Shown piece after piece: positions 14,829 to 23,125 of a stretch of 64,000 nt of DNA. The position numbers and the translations under genes were made by a program. The DNA lies in assembly GCA_004556925.1 (NCBI GenBank), contig SFFI01000008.1, positions 30,952 to 94,951 of the forward strand, given 5' to 3'. The notes under the pieces are model-generated. The model was not told the DNA's origin. It saw only the letters and a list, made by a program, of their open reading frames with translations, and searched no databases. The DNA is from Clostridiales bacterium. GTDB lineage: Bacteria > Bacillota > Clostridia > Saccharofermentanales > DTU023. How positions within the stretch are numbered: position 1 is the stretch's first letter; the number at the start of each line of letters is the position of its first letter.

Positions 14829-16619
14829 TTGGGTTTCGTCGATGCTAGCTACCCAGGTGCCGGCAGGCTCGGCTTGGGCCTCCCAGTCCACCCACTCGTC
14901 TGCCAGGGCGGAGACCAGGGCAAAGCGATAACCATAAATGGGCTCGCCCTCAGGGGTCGTGAGGGGCTCCCGGGTCTCCACATTGTTTCTTTGTTCTCCC
15001 TGGATGATAAAACGATAGTAGGGTTGGACGTATTGGAGCCCATAGGTATGGGGGTAAACGAGTTCCTGCCTAACCACTTTTAGAGAGGCAGCCTCTTCCG
15101 CTGGGATATAGTTTGAAGACATCTCATAGCTGGCCTGACCTTGGAGGAAGCGGTCTTCTGCTTGTTCAGGGGAGATAATAGGGTAGTCCCCAATTTTTTC
15201 AAAGGCGCCCTGCCAGAGGGCAGAAGTACCTAGGAAATAACGTGGACGCGGTACTTCCTGGACTTCTTCGCTGTTCATAGACCTATACCAATCACTGTAG
15301 CCTGGCCAGATTTGGTCAATCCAGTCGCCTAGGACGATATCCAGTGCATTCACTGGCTTAATGCTGCCGAGGACAAAGTTTTCGGCATTTTTGTTGGGAT
15401 TGCCAGACTCATCATAAAAGACAAAGGAGGTCAAAGACAGGGTGCCCACAAAATTGTAGTGGGTTGAGTAGACGTATTGGGGCGTGGCCATCTGTCCGAG
15501 AATAGTGGGATCTGACTGGAGATACCAGGCAGTGATCTGGGCTAAGTCTTCCTCGCCCAAGTTGGCTGGCCGATAGAGGCTGGGGAGGTCCAGATCCTCT
15601 GGGACAGCTATGGGGTCTGCCAAGAGGTGGTAAATCGTACCGCCATAAAAGTCTGGAGAGAAGGCTAATAGGCCATCCTCCGTCTTGGCATAGGCCAGTT
15701 CAGTCTTGACGCCACCCGTCATCATCAGGTTGATATCGGTGTCCGGGTCTAAGCCCTGGTTAAGGGCAGTTTGGAGGTTGGCTGCTTGGACATCCGGGCT
15801 GGGCAGGTAGGACACATCACCAATTTCCAACTGGTATTGGGCGGCATAGGCCTGGAGGGCCTCTGCCATGTCTTCATCTGTCAGGGCTAAGCTGGGCACT
15901 GTCTTCTGAACGGCCAGGGCATCTGGGCTTTGGGCCTGGCTGATCAGCTTATTTTGGTAAACAGGCAGGCGGCAGGCGGGTCCCCAGTAGAGGTTAGCCA
16001 GGGGATAGGCTAGGCGTTCAGCTGTATCGGAGGCGTAGGTGCCCAGATTCTGCACATCTCTGGGTGTATAAAAGGGGGAGAGGACCAGGCTGGGGTCCAT
16101 CAAATCCATCTTAGCTCTGTCTTCCGCAGACTCAGGAGTCTCTGTGGGCTCGGCAGTCTGGTCTTCTGGGCTTGCCTTCTCCTTATCGCCTGCGGCAGCA
16201 GGAATGAGGCCATTTTGACCCGAGCTGGGCGGGACTTGCCGCATGGGCGGGCCCCATTGATTGAAGATACGGGGCAAGAGGGGCAGGGTGAGGACTGCTA
16301 ATAAGAGGACGGCAGCCAGGCTGGCTAGGATCTTGGTCCAGGTCTGGGTCCGGCTGGGGCTGGCATAGCTGCCGGGGAAATTGCGAACGGGATTACTTGC
16401 TTGAGCCATAGGACGCTCCTTACGTGTTTGGTCTGGGGCCATCGTCTGTTCCAGACTGTGCCACATTGCTTCCACTGCTTGTTGTGACAAGTGGGGGGCC
16501 AATAGTTGGCGGCGGATTTCTAAATCTAAATGGGTCATGTCTTGTTTTCTCTCTTGTCTGTGATCTTTGCGGTTTTCCTTTGCTGGCTTCTGCTGAGAGG
16601 GTCTGGGCACTTTATCCAT
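14817..16619 (-). CDS. Membrane-anchored anti-sigma factor (predicted)
   Basis: A 600-residue single-pass membrane protein encoded directly after an ECF sigma factor. The first ~95 residues are charged and cytoplasmic, with a segment (MTHLDLEIRRQLLAPHLSQQ) like a small sigma-binding helical domain. One membrane helix lies at about 97-118 (KILASLAAVLLLAVLTLPLL). The remaining ~480 residues are extracytoplasmic, begin with a Ser/Pro/Glu-rich stretch and are otherwise of no family I recognise. The start is the ATG at 16619, whose ATGGATAA overlaps the sigma stop codon, with AAGAAGG eight bases upstream; a GTG at 16628 is possible. Position and topology indicate an anti-sigma factor sensing an envelope signal. 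There is no zinc-binding HxxxCxxC. Confidence 0.7.
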   Translation of the reverse strand: MDKVPRPSQQKPAKENRKDHRQERKQDMTHLDLEIRRQLLAPHLSQQAVEAMWHSLEQTMAPDQTRKERPMAQASNPVRNFPGSYASPSRTQTWTKILASLAAVLLLAVLTLPLLPRIFNQWGPPMRQVPPSSGQNGLIPAAAGDKEKASPEDQTAEPTETPESAEDRAKMDLMDPSLVLSPFYTPRDVQNLGTYASDTAERLAYPLANLYWGPACRLPVYQNKLISQAQSPDALAVQKTVPSLALTDEDMAEALQAYAAQYQLEIGDVSYLPSPDVQAANLQTALNQGLDPDTDINLMMTGGVKTELAYAKTEDGLLAFSPDFYGGTIYHLLADPIAVPEDLDLPSLYRPANLGEEDLAQITAWYLQSDPTILGQMATPQYVYSTHYNFVGTLSLTSFVFYDESGNPNKNAENFVLGSIKPVNALDIVLGDWIDQIWPGYSDWYRSMNSEEVQEVPRPRYFLGTSALWQGAFEKIGDYPIISPEQAEDRFLQGQASYEMSSNYIPAEEAASLKVVRQELVYPHTYGLQYVQPYYRFIIQGEQRNNVETREPLTTPEGEPIYGYRFALVSALADEWVDWEAQAEPAGTWVASIDETQAAP

Positions 16620-17124
16620 GACGGACACCTTCTTCTTGCCTTTCCTCTAGTGCCTGGGCGAGGCGGTCCCGGGCCCGCTTGAGCTGCTGCCTGACGGTAG
16701 CGGGTTTGCGGCCTAAAATTCGCGCGATCTCCTCTGTTTTGTAGCCCTCTGCGTAATAGAGGTAGATGACGGGCCTTTGCTCGGGGGTCAAGAGGTCTAA
16801 AAGGTCACCAAATTCTGAGCGGCCAGAAGGCGCAGGTGGGTCGGAATCTGGCCACTCTTGAGACCCCGTATCCAGAGACTGGTTCTGGCTTTCTGCCTGC
16901 TTAAAGTAGTCATAACAGAGCCGACGAGCGGTCAGGAAAAGCCAGGCTTGCTCGTGGGCAGGGTTGGCAAATCTCGGTTGGCTGGTCATCAGGCGCATAA
17001 AGGTTTCTTGGGTCAGATCCTCTGCCAGGCCTTCCCGGCCGACCAAAGACCTGCAAAACCGGTAGACGTCCTGTACCCGGCGCCGGTAAACATCTTCAAT
17101 CCAGTTTTTTTGTCTTGGGTCCAT
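16612..17124 (-). CDS. ECF-family RNA polymerase sigma factor
   Basis: 170 residues with region 2 (VYRFCRSLVGREGLAEDLTQETFMRLM, containing the conserved D-L-T-Q-E-T-F) and region 4 (LTPEQRPVIYLYYAEGYKTE with the helix-turn-helix EEIARILGRKPATVRQQLKR). It lacks region 3, as ECF factors do. The Gly/Ser/Pro-rich linker between regions 2 and 4 (residues about 95-108) is flexible. The gene overlaps the anti-sigma gene by eight bases, which suggests translational coupling and equal stoichiometry. The promoter it reads was not identified. Confidence 0.9.
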   Translation of the reverse strand: MDPRQKNWIEDVYRRRVQDVYRFCRSLVGREGLAEDLTQETFMRLMTSQPRFANPAHEQAWLFLTARRLCYDYFKQAESQNQSLDTGSQEWPDSDPPAPSGRSEFGDLLDLLTPEQRPVIYLYYAEGYKTEEIARILGRKPATVRQQLKRARDRLAQALEERQEEGVRHG

Positions 17125-17220
17125 GCAGCCTCCTTGTTCGTCCTCTGCTTAGTATACGAATGAGAAAGAGAAATTGTGACAAGGCAAGTGGGCGGCAAAG
17201 CTATAAAGAGCAGACCCAGC

Positions 17221-17246
17221 AAAAAAGCCACTCTTGGGGAGTGGCT
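17221..17246 (-). terminator. Intrinsic terminator after yitT
   Basis: On minus the stem AGCCACTC/GAGTGGCT (17246-17226) is followed by six T. It lies 30 bases after the yitT stop and closes the 22.9-17.3 kb minus cluster. Confidence 0.8.
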
Positions 17247-17276
17247 CACTTGGCACAGGGGGATGTTTGTGCTTGG

Positions 17277-18188
17277 CTAAAAGCCGGACCTAAATCCGCG
17301 CCCGCTAATCTCTGAGGAGGTGGAAACCATCATGAAAGCGTGGGGGTCAATTGCCTTAACATGGTCGCGCAAGATCTTCGCTTGCTGCAGGTCTACCGCC
17401 ACAAAAAAGATCCAGCGGGGCTCGCCGCTATACTCGCCCACACCCTGCATCCGCGTGCAAGATCGCTCCAGGTAGCTAGTCACGAAACTGCCTACTTCAT
17501 CGGGTTTTTCCGTAATAATCGTGAACCATTTGACCCGGTTAAAGCGGTCAATCAGCACGTCTACGATGAAACCTTTGAGGACTAAACCCGTGGCCGAGAG
17601 CAGGCCGGTTTTGATATCGAAAACAAAGAAAGCCGAGATCGTGATGAAGATATCAGCCATCCACAGGGCTTTGGCGATATCACCACTGGTGTACTTTTGA
17701 ATTAAGAGGGCCACGATATCCGTGCCGCCAGAAGAGGCGCCCAGGTTAAAGAGGATGGCCCCGCCAGCACCAGACATGGCGATAGCAATAAAAAGCTCTA
17801 AAAGGCCCTCATCCGTCAGAGGCTGGGTCATAGGGACGACTTTTTCCAAGACTACCAGAAGGACGGAAAGGAGAGTAGACGCGTAAAGGGTCTTGCCCGT
17901 GAAAGACTTGCCCAAGAGGAAAATGGCCAGGACGAGGAGGAGGGCATTGATCACCATGGCCGCGGTGGCCGGCGTTGCGGCCGGAATAAGGGCCGCCAAA
18001 ACCACTGAAAGACCGGAAACTCCACCCAGGGCAAAGTGGTTGGGATACTTAAAGAAGTGAATACCAAGGGCAACAATAAGCGTGCCCAGGTTGAGGAGAA
18101 GGAAGTTTCGAATTTTGCGCCGCTTTTCATAACCCTCACGTTTATAGTCGGGTTCGCGGTACTTTTCAGCATAACTAGTCATGGCCAT
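17277..18188 (-). CDS. yitT: YitT family membrane protein
   Basis: 303 residues: five membrane helices in the first 200 residues (LLLNLGTLIVALGIHFF; GGVSGLSVVLAALI; GSSGGTDIVALL-type block SSGGTDIVALLIQKYT) and a C-terminal DUF2179 domain (TIITEKPDEVGSFV...SCTRMQGVGEYSGEPRWI...DPHAFMMV). The function of the family is not established; the C-terminal domain is thought to bind a small ligand. An N-terminal basic tail of about 25 residues is a little longer than usual. The ATG at 18182 is an equally likely start; neither has a good ribosome site. It lies 17 bases after the YdjH-like gene and is probably cotranscribed. Confidence 0.88.
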   Translation of the reverse strand: MAMTSYAEKYREPDYKREGYEKRRKIRNFLLLNLGTLIVALGIHFFKYPNHFALGGVSGLSVVLAALIPAATPATAAMVINALLLVLAIFLLGKSFTGKTLYASTLLSVLLVVLEKVVPMTQPLTDEGLLELFIAIAMSGAGGAILFNLGASSGGTDIVALLIQKYTSGDIAKALWMADIFITISAFFVFDIKTGLLSATGLVLKGFIVDVLIDRFNRVKWFTIITEKPDEVGSFVTSYLERSCTRMQGVGEYSGEPRWIFFVAVDLQQAKILRDHVKAIDPHAFMMVSTSSEISGRGFRSGF

Positions 18189-18205
18189 ATTCTAGCAGAA
18201 GAAAC

Positions 18206-19105
18206 TTATAATTTACGGCCTCCACCCCCGCGGGTACTGCCAGACGGTCCCGTGTGGGTTGTAGAGGTGGTATGCGGATTGTAGGAGGAACTGCTGGAAG
18301 AGGAGGGTGGGGGCAGGGGGATCATACGAATGCGCTTATTGACCAAGGTGTTCACGTTTTGGGTGAGATGGAGCAGGCTGTTATCCTCGACCCGGTAGCT
18401 TGGTTTGCGGGTTTGGGGCCTGTAGCTTTGCTTGGTCGCCCCCACAAAGCCCAGGCCGGAGATAGCGGAAACCCCCAAGGCCAGCAAGGCATCTAGGGTG
18501 CTTATGCTCTTGGGTTTTTCGGCTAGGCCGAAGCGGTCTGCTTCATCCATGCGCTGGTGGCCAGCGACTAGCCCGCGGTCTAAAAGTTCTTTGATACCGC
18601 CAATAATGTTCATGCTACTTTGGGCATAATCGCTGAGGACAAAAGCACCCCAGCCTTGATCCAGGAGACTTTCCACATCCGCATCGGTCACAATATCAAT
18701 CATGGTCCCAGAGGTCATGATATAGAGCTCCTGCTTGACAGCAAAGAGGATGAGGGCGCCTGGCTGGTCAGGATCTGGGTAGAGGTCATAGTAGAAGAGG
18801 TCCGCATAGTCCCTTGCCTCCCGGCCCTTCAGGTCCTTAGTGGTTACCACTATAACTTCTTGGCCGTAGCTGTCTGCAAGCTGGGCCAGGGCCTGGTTAA
18901 TCTTTTCTGCCTGGCTAGGGTCCAGCACCTCGGCCTGGTCATAAATCCGCTGGCGGCTTTCCGGGACAGCCCCCTCCGCCAAGACAGCCTGAAGCCCTGT
19001 GCCTAAGACCAGGCTACATAGGAGGGCCAGGATCAGGCCACTTAGGAGCTGGCGGGTCGGAATTCGCAAGCTTGGGGCTTTATTGATTTTAGCTTTTGAG
19101 TGCAT
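18206..19105 (-). CDS. ydjH: TPM-domain protein with signal peptide (YdjH-like)
   Basis: 299 residues: a signal peptide or anchor (QLLSGLILALLCSLVLGTGL), a TPM domain (about 50-180, with the opening VLDPSQAEKINQALAQLADSYGQEVIVVTT and DPDQPGALILFAVKQE), a second hydrophobic segment (about 203-222, LDALLALGVSAISGLGFVGA) and a low-complexity Ser/Gly/Arg-rich tail (PPPSSSSSSS, TRGGGGRKL). In B. subtilis the TPM protein YdjH is encoded with PspA, YdjG and YdjI and acts with them at the membrane; here YdjG- and YdjI-like genes are immediately upstream. The start has TGAGG five bases before it. Confidence 0.82.
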   Translation of the reverse strand: MHSKAKINKAPSLRIPTRQLLSGLILALLCSLVLGTGLQAVLAEGAVPESRQRIYDQAEVLDPSQAEKINQALAQLADSYGQEVIVVTTKDLKGREARDYADLFYYDLYPDPDQPGALILFAVKQELYIMTSGTMIDIVTDADVESLLDQGWGAFVLSDYAQSSMNIIGGIKELLDRGLVAGHQRMDEADRFGLAEKPKSISTLDALLALGVSAISGLGFVGATKQSYRPQTRKPSYRVEDNSLLHLTQNVNTLVNKRIRMIPLPPPSSSSSSSYNPHTTSTTHTGPSGSTRGGGGRKL

Positions 19106-19222
19106 TTTTGCCTCATTTCTTCTTGTGGAACCATGACTGGGGGTTGGGGACCCGAGGTTGAGCAGGGCCAGTCGCTCTATACCATATGGGCCTGTAAGAC
19201 CCTAGACAGGGCTAGCAAAGGG

Positions 19223-20320
19223 CTACCAAATAAAATAGCCGCCCAATAAGAGCAGGATCAGGATAATTGCGGCGATGAGGCCGCCTGACCGCCAGGCCCG
19301 GACCTTATCTAGGGGTACTTCACCGTATATTTGACCAGTTTGACCATTCATGACATAGAGGTAGGTGTCTTGGCCAAACTTAAAAGTCAAGGCCCAGGCG
19401 GGAGCCAAAACATAATCCAAGTGATCTAGTTTGGCTGCGACGGCATCACGCGCTAGGTTAAAGGAGTCGTACTGGGCGTGCAGGGCGGCCATCAGCTCAT
19501 TATGGGCCAGATCTTTTGACCGCTGTGTGGCATCTTGCCCTGCTTCTTCCGGGCTTACACTCCACAGCTCTGCATAATAGCCGGAGAGATAAGCGGGGGA
19601 GAAGGGGACAGAATCCTCCCAGCGGAAGTTGGCAATGGATTCGAAGGCCTCGGGCTTGATTTTGTCGCCCGAGCTGAAGGCCGTCTGCAAAAGATTATCC
19701 AGGGCCAGGTCGCCCTGCCTGGAGATGTCGTAAGTCTCTATGGACTCTCTTTGGCTATCTAAGCGTTTGGTTACCCTGCCTTGGCCTTGGAAGTCCAGAC
19801 TGTTCTTGACTCTGGCCAGCCACACAGGCAGGTAGACCCCGGTCATTTTTTCCAATTGAGACTCTGAGGAAAAACCCCGCGGGGCATACTTCTTTTGGCT
19901 GGCCCAAGCGCGGAAAGTCTCCTGAGCTTTCTCCTTACTGATTTGAAAGGGGATGACACGGTCCGGCTTGAACTTCCCGGACAAGCGGTCTACCAGGAGC
20001 AGGGGGCTGTGGCAGTAGTAGCAAAAGGTGGCGGAGGTGGAGGCATCTGTCACCAATTCCGCCCCGCAAGAGTTACACACATAGGTTTTGAGTTGGTCTT
20101 GGCCTAAAGCTTGCTGATCTGACTCTCCCAGAGAGGCCTTATCAGGGCCTGTTTCGGCAGCGATTGCCGCCTCCTCCTTGGCTTGGAGCTCTTGGTTAAA
20201 GTTTTCCACTTCTTCCACCGAAAAGCTGCCATTGCAATAATCACAGGCAATACGACCTGCGCTAGGCTCCCATTTGAGCGGGGCGCCACAAGAGGGGCAT
20301 TTATAGGTATGCAAAGACAT
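19223..20320 (-). CDS. ydjG: Double zinc-ribbon membrane protein (YdjG-like)
   Basis: 365 residues. Two four-Cys zinc ribbons lie at about 8-31 (CPSCGAPL...CDYCNGSF) and 82-110 (CNSCGAEL...CYYCHSPL). The middle is a soluble domain with VIPFQISKEKAQETFRAW and a PVWLARV block. A single C-terminal membrane helix (GGLIAAIILILLLLGGYFIW) makes it a tail-anchored protein. The arrangement matches B. subtilis YdjG, part of the pspA-ydjGHI operon that responds to membrane damage. The ATG at 20320 is chosen because GGAGG is six bases upstream; an in-frame TTG lies two codons earlier. Confidence 0.85.
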   Translation of the reverse strand: MSLHTYKCPSCGAPLKWEPSAGRIACDYCNGSFSVEEVENFNQELQAKEEAAIAAETGPDKASLGESDQQALGQDQLKTYVCNSCGAELVTDASTSATFCYYCHSPLLLVDRLSGKFKPDRVIPFQISKEKAQETFRAWASQKKYAPRGFSSESQLEKMTGVYLPVWLARVKNSLDFQGQGRVTKRLDSQRESIETYDISRQGDLALDNLLQTAFSSGDKIKPEAFESIANFRWEDSVPFSPAYLSGYYAELWSVSPEEAGQDATQRSKDLAHNELMAALHAQYDSFNLARDAVAAKLDHLDYVLAPAWALTFKFGQDTYLYVMNGQTGQIYGEVPLDKVRAWRSGGLIAAIILILLLLGGYFIW

Positions 20321-20384
20321 GGTCAACCTCCATGCGGGGTTAGGATTTGCTGGAGAGCTAGGCTTCAGCTATGGCTGAACACCC

Positions 20385-21605
20385 CTACTGCTGGGTTCCG
20401 CATTCGGGGCAGAACTTGGGCTTGGGGCCTTCAAACTTGTGGCCGCAGTTGGAGCAAAAACCACCAGCTGCCTGGTCGGGTTTTTTGCTCCCGCAGTTGG
20501 CGCAAAAGTTCCCCACATTCTCCTCACCGCACTCGGGGCAAGTCCAGCCAGCCGCCCTGGTAGGGTTGGCTTGAGAAGCGGCCTGCTGTTGGTCCTGCAT
20601 CTGGGCTAAATTGGCTTGAGAGGCCTGGCCCATAAAGCTACCGCCCGCATTCATGCCCATGCCCATCCCCATAAAAGTGGCAGCGGCTCCGGCCTCGTTA
20701 GAACCGGCATTCTCTAATCCGCGGGCGATAGACCCTTGGACGTAGCCTTGACGAATGTTGGGATCGCCCAACATGGCACCCTGGTTCCGCATGTCGATCA
20801 GCTTACGGGAATCGTCGTCATAGGAAACGCTGGCAATGCCGACGGCTTGGACTTCTATACCCCGCATTTCCTTCCAGCCTTCATCCAGGGTATCCTGCAT
20901 GTAGCCAGAAAGTTCCCGCATCTTAGAGCTAACCTGGGAAATCCTTACGCCATCCACAGACATTTGGTTAATGGAGGTTTGTAGGGCTTCTAGGAATTCG
21001 GAGAGATATTGATCGTTAATCGTATCAATGTGGATCTGGTCGGCGTTGCGAGGAATGGCCTCTTTGTAGAAGAGGATGGGGTCCACAATTTTAATGGAGT
21101 AGGTGCCAAAGCAACGCAGGAAAAGCTCTGCATTGTAAAAGTTGTCAAAGTATTGCAGGGGGTTGGGCGTGCCAAACTTAATGCCCTTGATTTCCTGCAG
21201 GTTCACGTAGAAGACCTGCTGCTTAGTGGGGTTGGCCCCGCCAAATTTGAAACGCTGGAAGGTTTCTTTGACGGAAGCACCCAGGCCACCGCTAAATAAA
21301 GAGGGCAGGGAGGAGTTATCTACTTGGAAAACTCCGGGCTCTGCAGTGAAGTCTACAATAGCACCGCTGTCAACCAAGAGGGCAGCCTGATTGTCATAAA
21401 CATGGATGAGGGAGCCATTGGAAATGGCGTCTTCTGTACCTCTGCGGTTACTATCGCGTCGATCAAATTTACCGTCCTTCTGCCTCAGTCGGACACCCTT
21501 GGAAAAGACGATACCTTCGCCCATGTTAGCTGGCTCTATAGCCTCTAACCATTGATCGCCTAAGCTTCCACTTACGGCGGAAGCAGCTGCTCTAATTAAT
21601 CCCAT
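20385..21605 (-). CDS. ydjI: SPFH-domain protein with C-terminal zinc ribbons (YdjI-like)
   Basis: 406 residues. An N-terminal SPFH-type domain ('virion core'-like family: GSLIHVYDNQAALLVDSGAI, EPGVFQVDNSS, VFYVNLQEIKGIKFGT) is followed by a helical part, a Gly/Met/Ala/Gln-rich linker and three short zinc ribbons at the C-terminus (CPECGEENVGNFCANCG, CSNCGHKF, CPECG). No membrane helix is seen. In B. subtilis YdjI sits at the membrane with YdjG, YdjH and PspA. No pspA gene occurs in this window. The start has AAGGAG seven bases upstream. It heads the YdjI-YdjG-YdjH-YitT run on minus. Confidence 0.87.
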   Translation of the reverse strand: MGLIRAAASAVSGSLGDQWLEAIEPANMGEGIVFSKGVRLRQKDGKFDRRDSNRRGTEDAISNGSLIHVYDNQAALLVDSGAIVDFTAEPGVFQVDNSSLPSLFSGGLGASVKETFQRFKFGGANPTKQQVFYVNLQEIKGIKFGTPNPLQYFDNFYNAELFLRCFGTYSIKIVDPILFYKEAIPRNADQIHIDTINDQYLSEFLEALQTSINQMSVDGVRISQVSSKMRELSGYMQDTLDEGWKEMRGIEVQAVGIASVSYDDDSRKLIDMRNQGAMLGDPNIRQGYVQGSIARGLENAGSNEAGAAATFMGMGMGMNAGGSFMGQASQANLAQMQDQQQAASQANPTRAAGWTCPECGEENVGNFCANCGSKKPDQAAGGFCSNCGHKFEGPKPKFCPECGTQQ

Positions 21606-21694
21606 ATGTATTCTCCTTCAATACTTTGCAGATAGACTAGCCTTGCAACACTATGCAGATGCCTTGGCCTGCAGATGAGGTATAGCTACTAAAA

Positions 21695-21889
21695 TTATAG
21701 CATCTCTTCCACATCCCTATCCTCATCTTTATGCCTTTGTTCACCCTTGCGCTTTTGTACGGCTTGGTGCAAAAGAAATTCAATCTGCCCATTCAGTGAG
21801 CGGAAGTCGTCCTCCGCCCACTGGGCTAGATCGTTATATAAGCTTGTAGATAAGCGTAAAGCGATTTGTTTGCGTTTGTCTTCGGCCAT
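21695..21889 (-). CDS. Small ribbon-helix-helix (Arc-like) protein
   Basis: 64 residues. The ribbon (QIALRLSTSLY) and two helices (NDLAQWAEDDFRSLNGQIEF, LLHQAVQKR) fit Arc/MetJ-type DNA-binding proteins; RSLNGQIE is the family hallmark. The ATG at 21889 starts five bases after the stop of the SPFH gene, with GGGAGC upstream; a longer frame to 21943 would overlap that gene by 50 bases. An Arc-like gene directly after a stomatin-like SPFH gene is an arrangement I recall from other Firmicutes, so it probably regulates this cluster or works with the SPFH protein. That is inference. Confidence 0.8.
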   Translation of the reverse strand: MAEDKRKQIALRLSTSLYNDLAQWAEDDFRSLNGQIEFLLHQAVQKRKGEQRHKDEDRDVEEML

Positions 21890-21893
21890 GCCC

Positions 21894-22931
21894 TTAGTAA
21901 ATGCTCCCGGAATTGATGACCGGCTGGGCGTCTTGACTGCCACATAGCACGACCAACAGATTGGAGACCATAGCGGCCTTGCGCTCTTCGTCTAGGTCAA
22001 TAACTTGGCTTTCTTCCAGCTGCTTGAGGGCCATCTCCACCATGGAAACGGCACCGTCTACGATCATGGCCCGGGCATCAATAATAGCGGAGGCCTGCTG
22101 GCGGCGTAGCATGGTGCTGGCGATCTCGGGGGCATAGGCTAAGTAGGTGATACGGGCATCCACGACTTCCAGGCCGGCCACTTGGACCTTTTCCTGAATT
22201 TCATCCCGAATCCGCCGGGCGACCGTCTCGGAAGAACCGCGCAAGCTGCCCTCATCGGCGATCCCATCTCCGGTTGTATCAATGCCTGGTGTCACATCAT
22301 AGGGGTAATTTCGAACCACATTCCGCAGGGCGGAGTCACACTGGAGGGAGAGGAATTCCTTGTAGTTTTCCACCTCAAAAACGGCCTTGGCAGTATCCAC
22401 CACCCGCCAAATCACGGCGATACCAATCTCTACGGGATTGCCTAAGACATCGTTGATCTTCTGCCTATTGTTATTGAGGGTCAGGAGCTTTAGAGGAATT
22501 TTTTTATCAGATAGTTGAGCAGAGGAAAGATTCACCTCAGAATTGGTCTGCAGATTCAGGGTCTTGCTGGCGCTGACATCACCTGATTGGCCCAGCTTGG
22601 TTGTGGCTGCGGGATTATACGCTGTACAAAATGGATTAACATGGAAAAAACCTGGGCCTTTCAAGGTGCCGTAATAATCACCAAATAAGGTGAGGACCGT
22701 GGCTTCTTGAGGTTTTAGAGATTTTAGACCGGGATACACAATAAAAAGCAGAGCAAGCAAGATAAAGGCTAGGACCGCCAGGATATCATGCGCATGAATG
22801 GCAAGATTAATGCCAGCAACAAGTAAAAGCACTTGGAGCACAAGGACTCCCAAGAGAATAGGGACGCCTGGTCTTACCCGGCCTACCGGCTTTTCCTGAG
22901 TCTGCGTCACTTTTACGGATGAATCTTCCAT
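21894..22931 (-). CDS. SPFH/Band 7 (stomatin-like) membrane protein
   Basis: 345 residues. Two adjacent membrane helices (about 24-45 and 49-68) are followed by an SPFH domain ([53 protein letters not shown]) and a C-terminal helical region ([20 protein letters not shown]) for oligomerisation. Residues about 218-228 hold a small acidic loop, [10 protein letters not shown], resembling an EF-hand/thrombospondin-type calcium loop inside the SPFH domain. The start has AGGAGG eight bases upstream. It leads the minus-strand cluster and is the second SPFH protein in it; such proteins organise membrane microdomains. Confidence 0.9.
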   Translation of the reverse strand: MEDSSVKVTQTQEKPVGRVRPGVPILLGVLVLQVLLLVAGINLAIHAHDILAVLAFILLALLFIVYPGLKSLKPQEATVLTLFGDYYGTLKGPGFFHVNPFCTAYNPAATTKLGQSGDVSASKTLNLQTNSEVNLSSAQLSDKKIPLKLLTLNNNRQKINDVLGNPVEIGIAVIWRVVDTAKAVFEVENYKEFLSLQCDSALRNVVRNYPYDVTPGIDTTGDGIADEGSLRGSSETVARRIRDEIQEKVQVAGLEVVDARITYLAYAPEIASTMLRRQQASAIIDARAMIVDGAVSMVEMALKQLEESQVIDLDEERKAAMVSNLLVVLCGSQDAQPVINSGSIY

Positions 22932-23002
22932 GGATTTTACCTCCTCAAACAGCAGCGCCGATTGCTTGATTTTGCTTAATATCGGTTGTTGGCATCGGTG
23001 CT

Positions 23003-23021
23003 TGATATCAAAATGATATCA
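23003..23021. promoter_or_regulatory. Paired palindromes TGATATCA in a divergent promoter region
   Basis: Two perfect 8-bp palindromes TGATATCA (23003-23010 and 23014-23021) are centred 11 bp apart, one DNA turn, between the divergent SPFH and amidohydrolase genes. This is the geometry expected of a ribbon-helix-helix operator, and the SPFH cluster encodes an Arc-like protein. Direct evidence is limited to the repeat itself. Confidence 0.45.
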
Positions 23022-23125
23022 CAAAGATTTGAGATCTGTCATGACACCTATTGTAAAAGATAAGTTAATAGGAGGATTTGTTCAGCAGATGTTAAACTAA
23101 GACAAAACTTAAGGAGAGATTTTAC

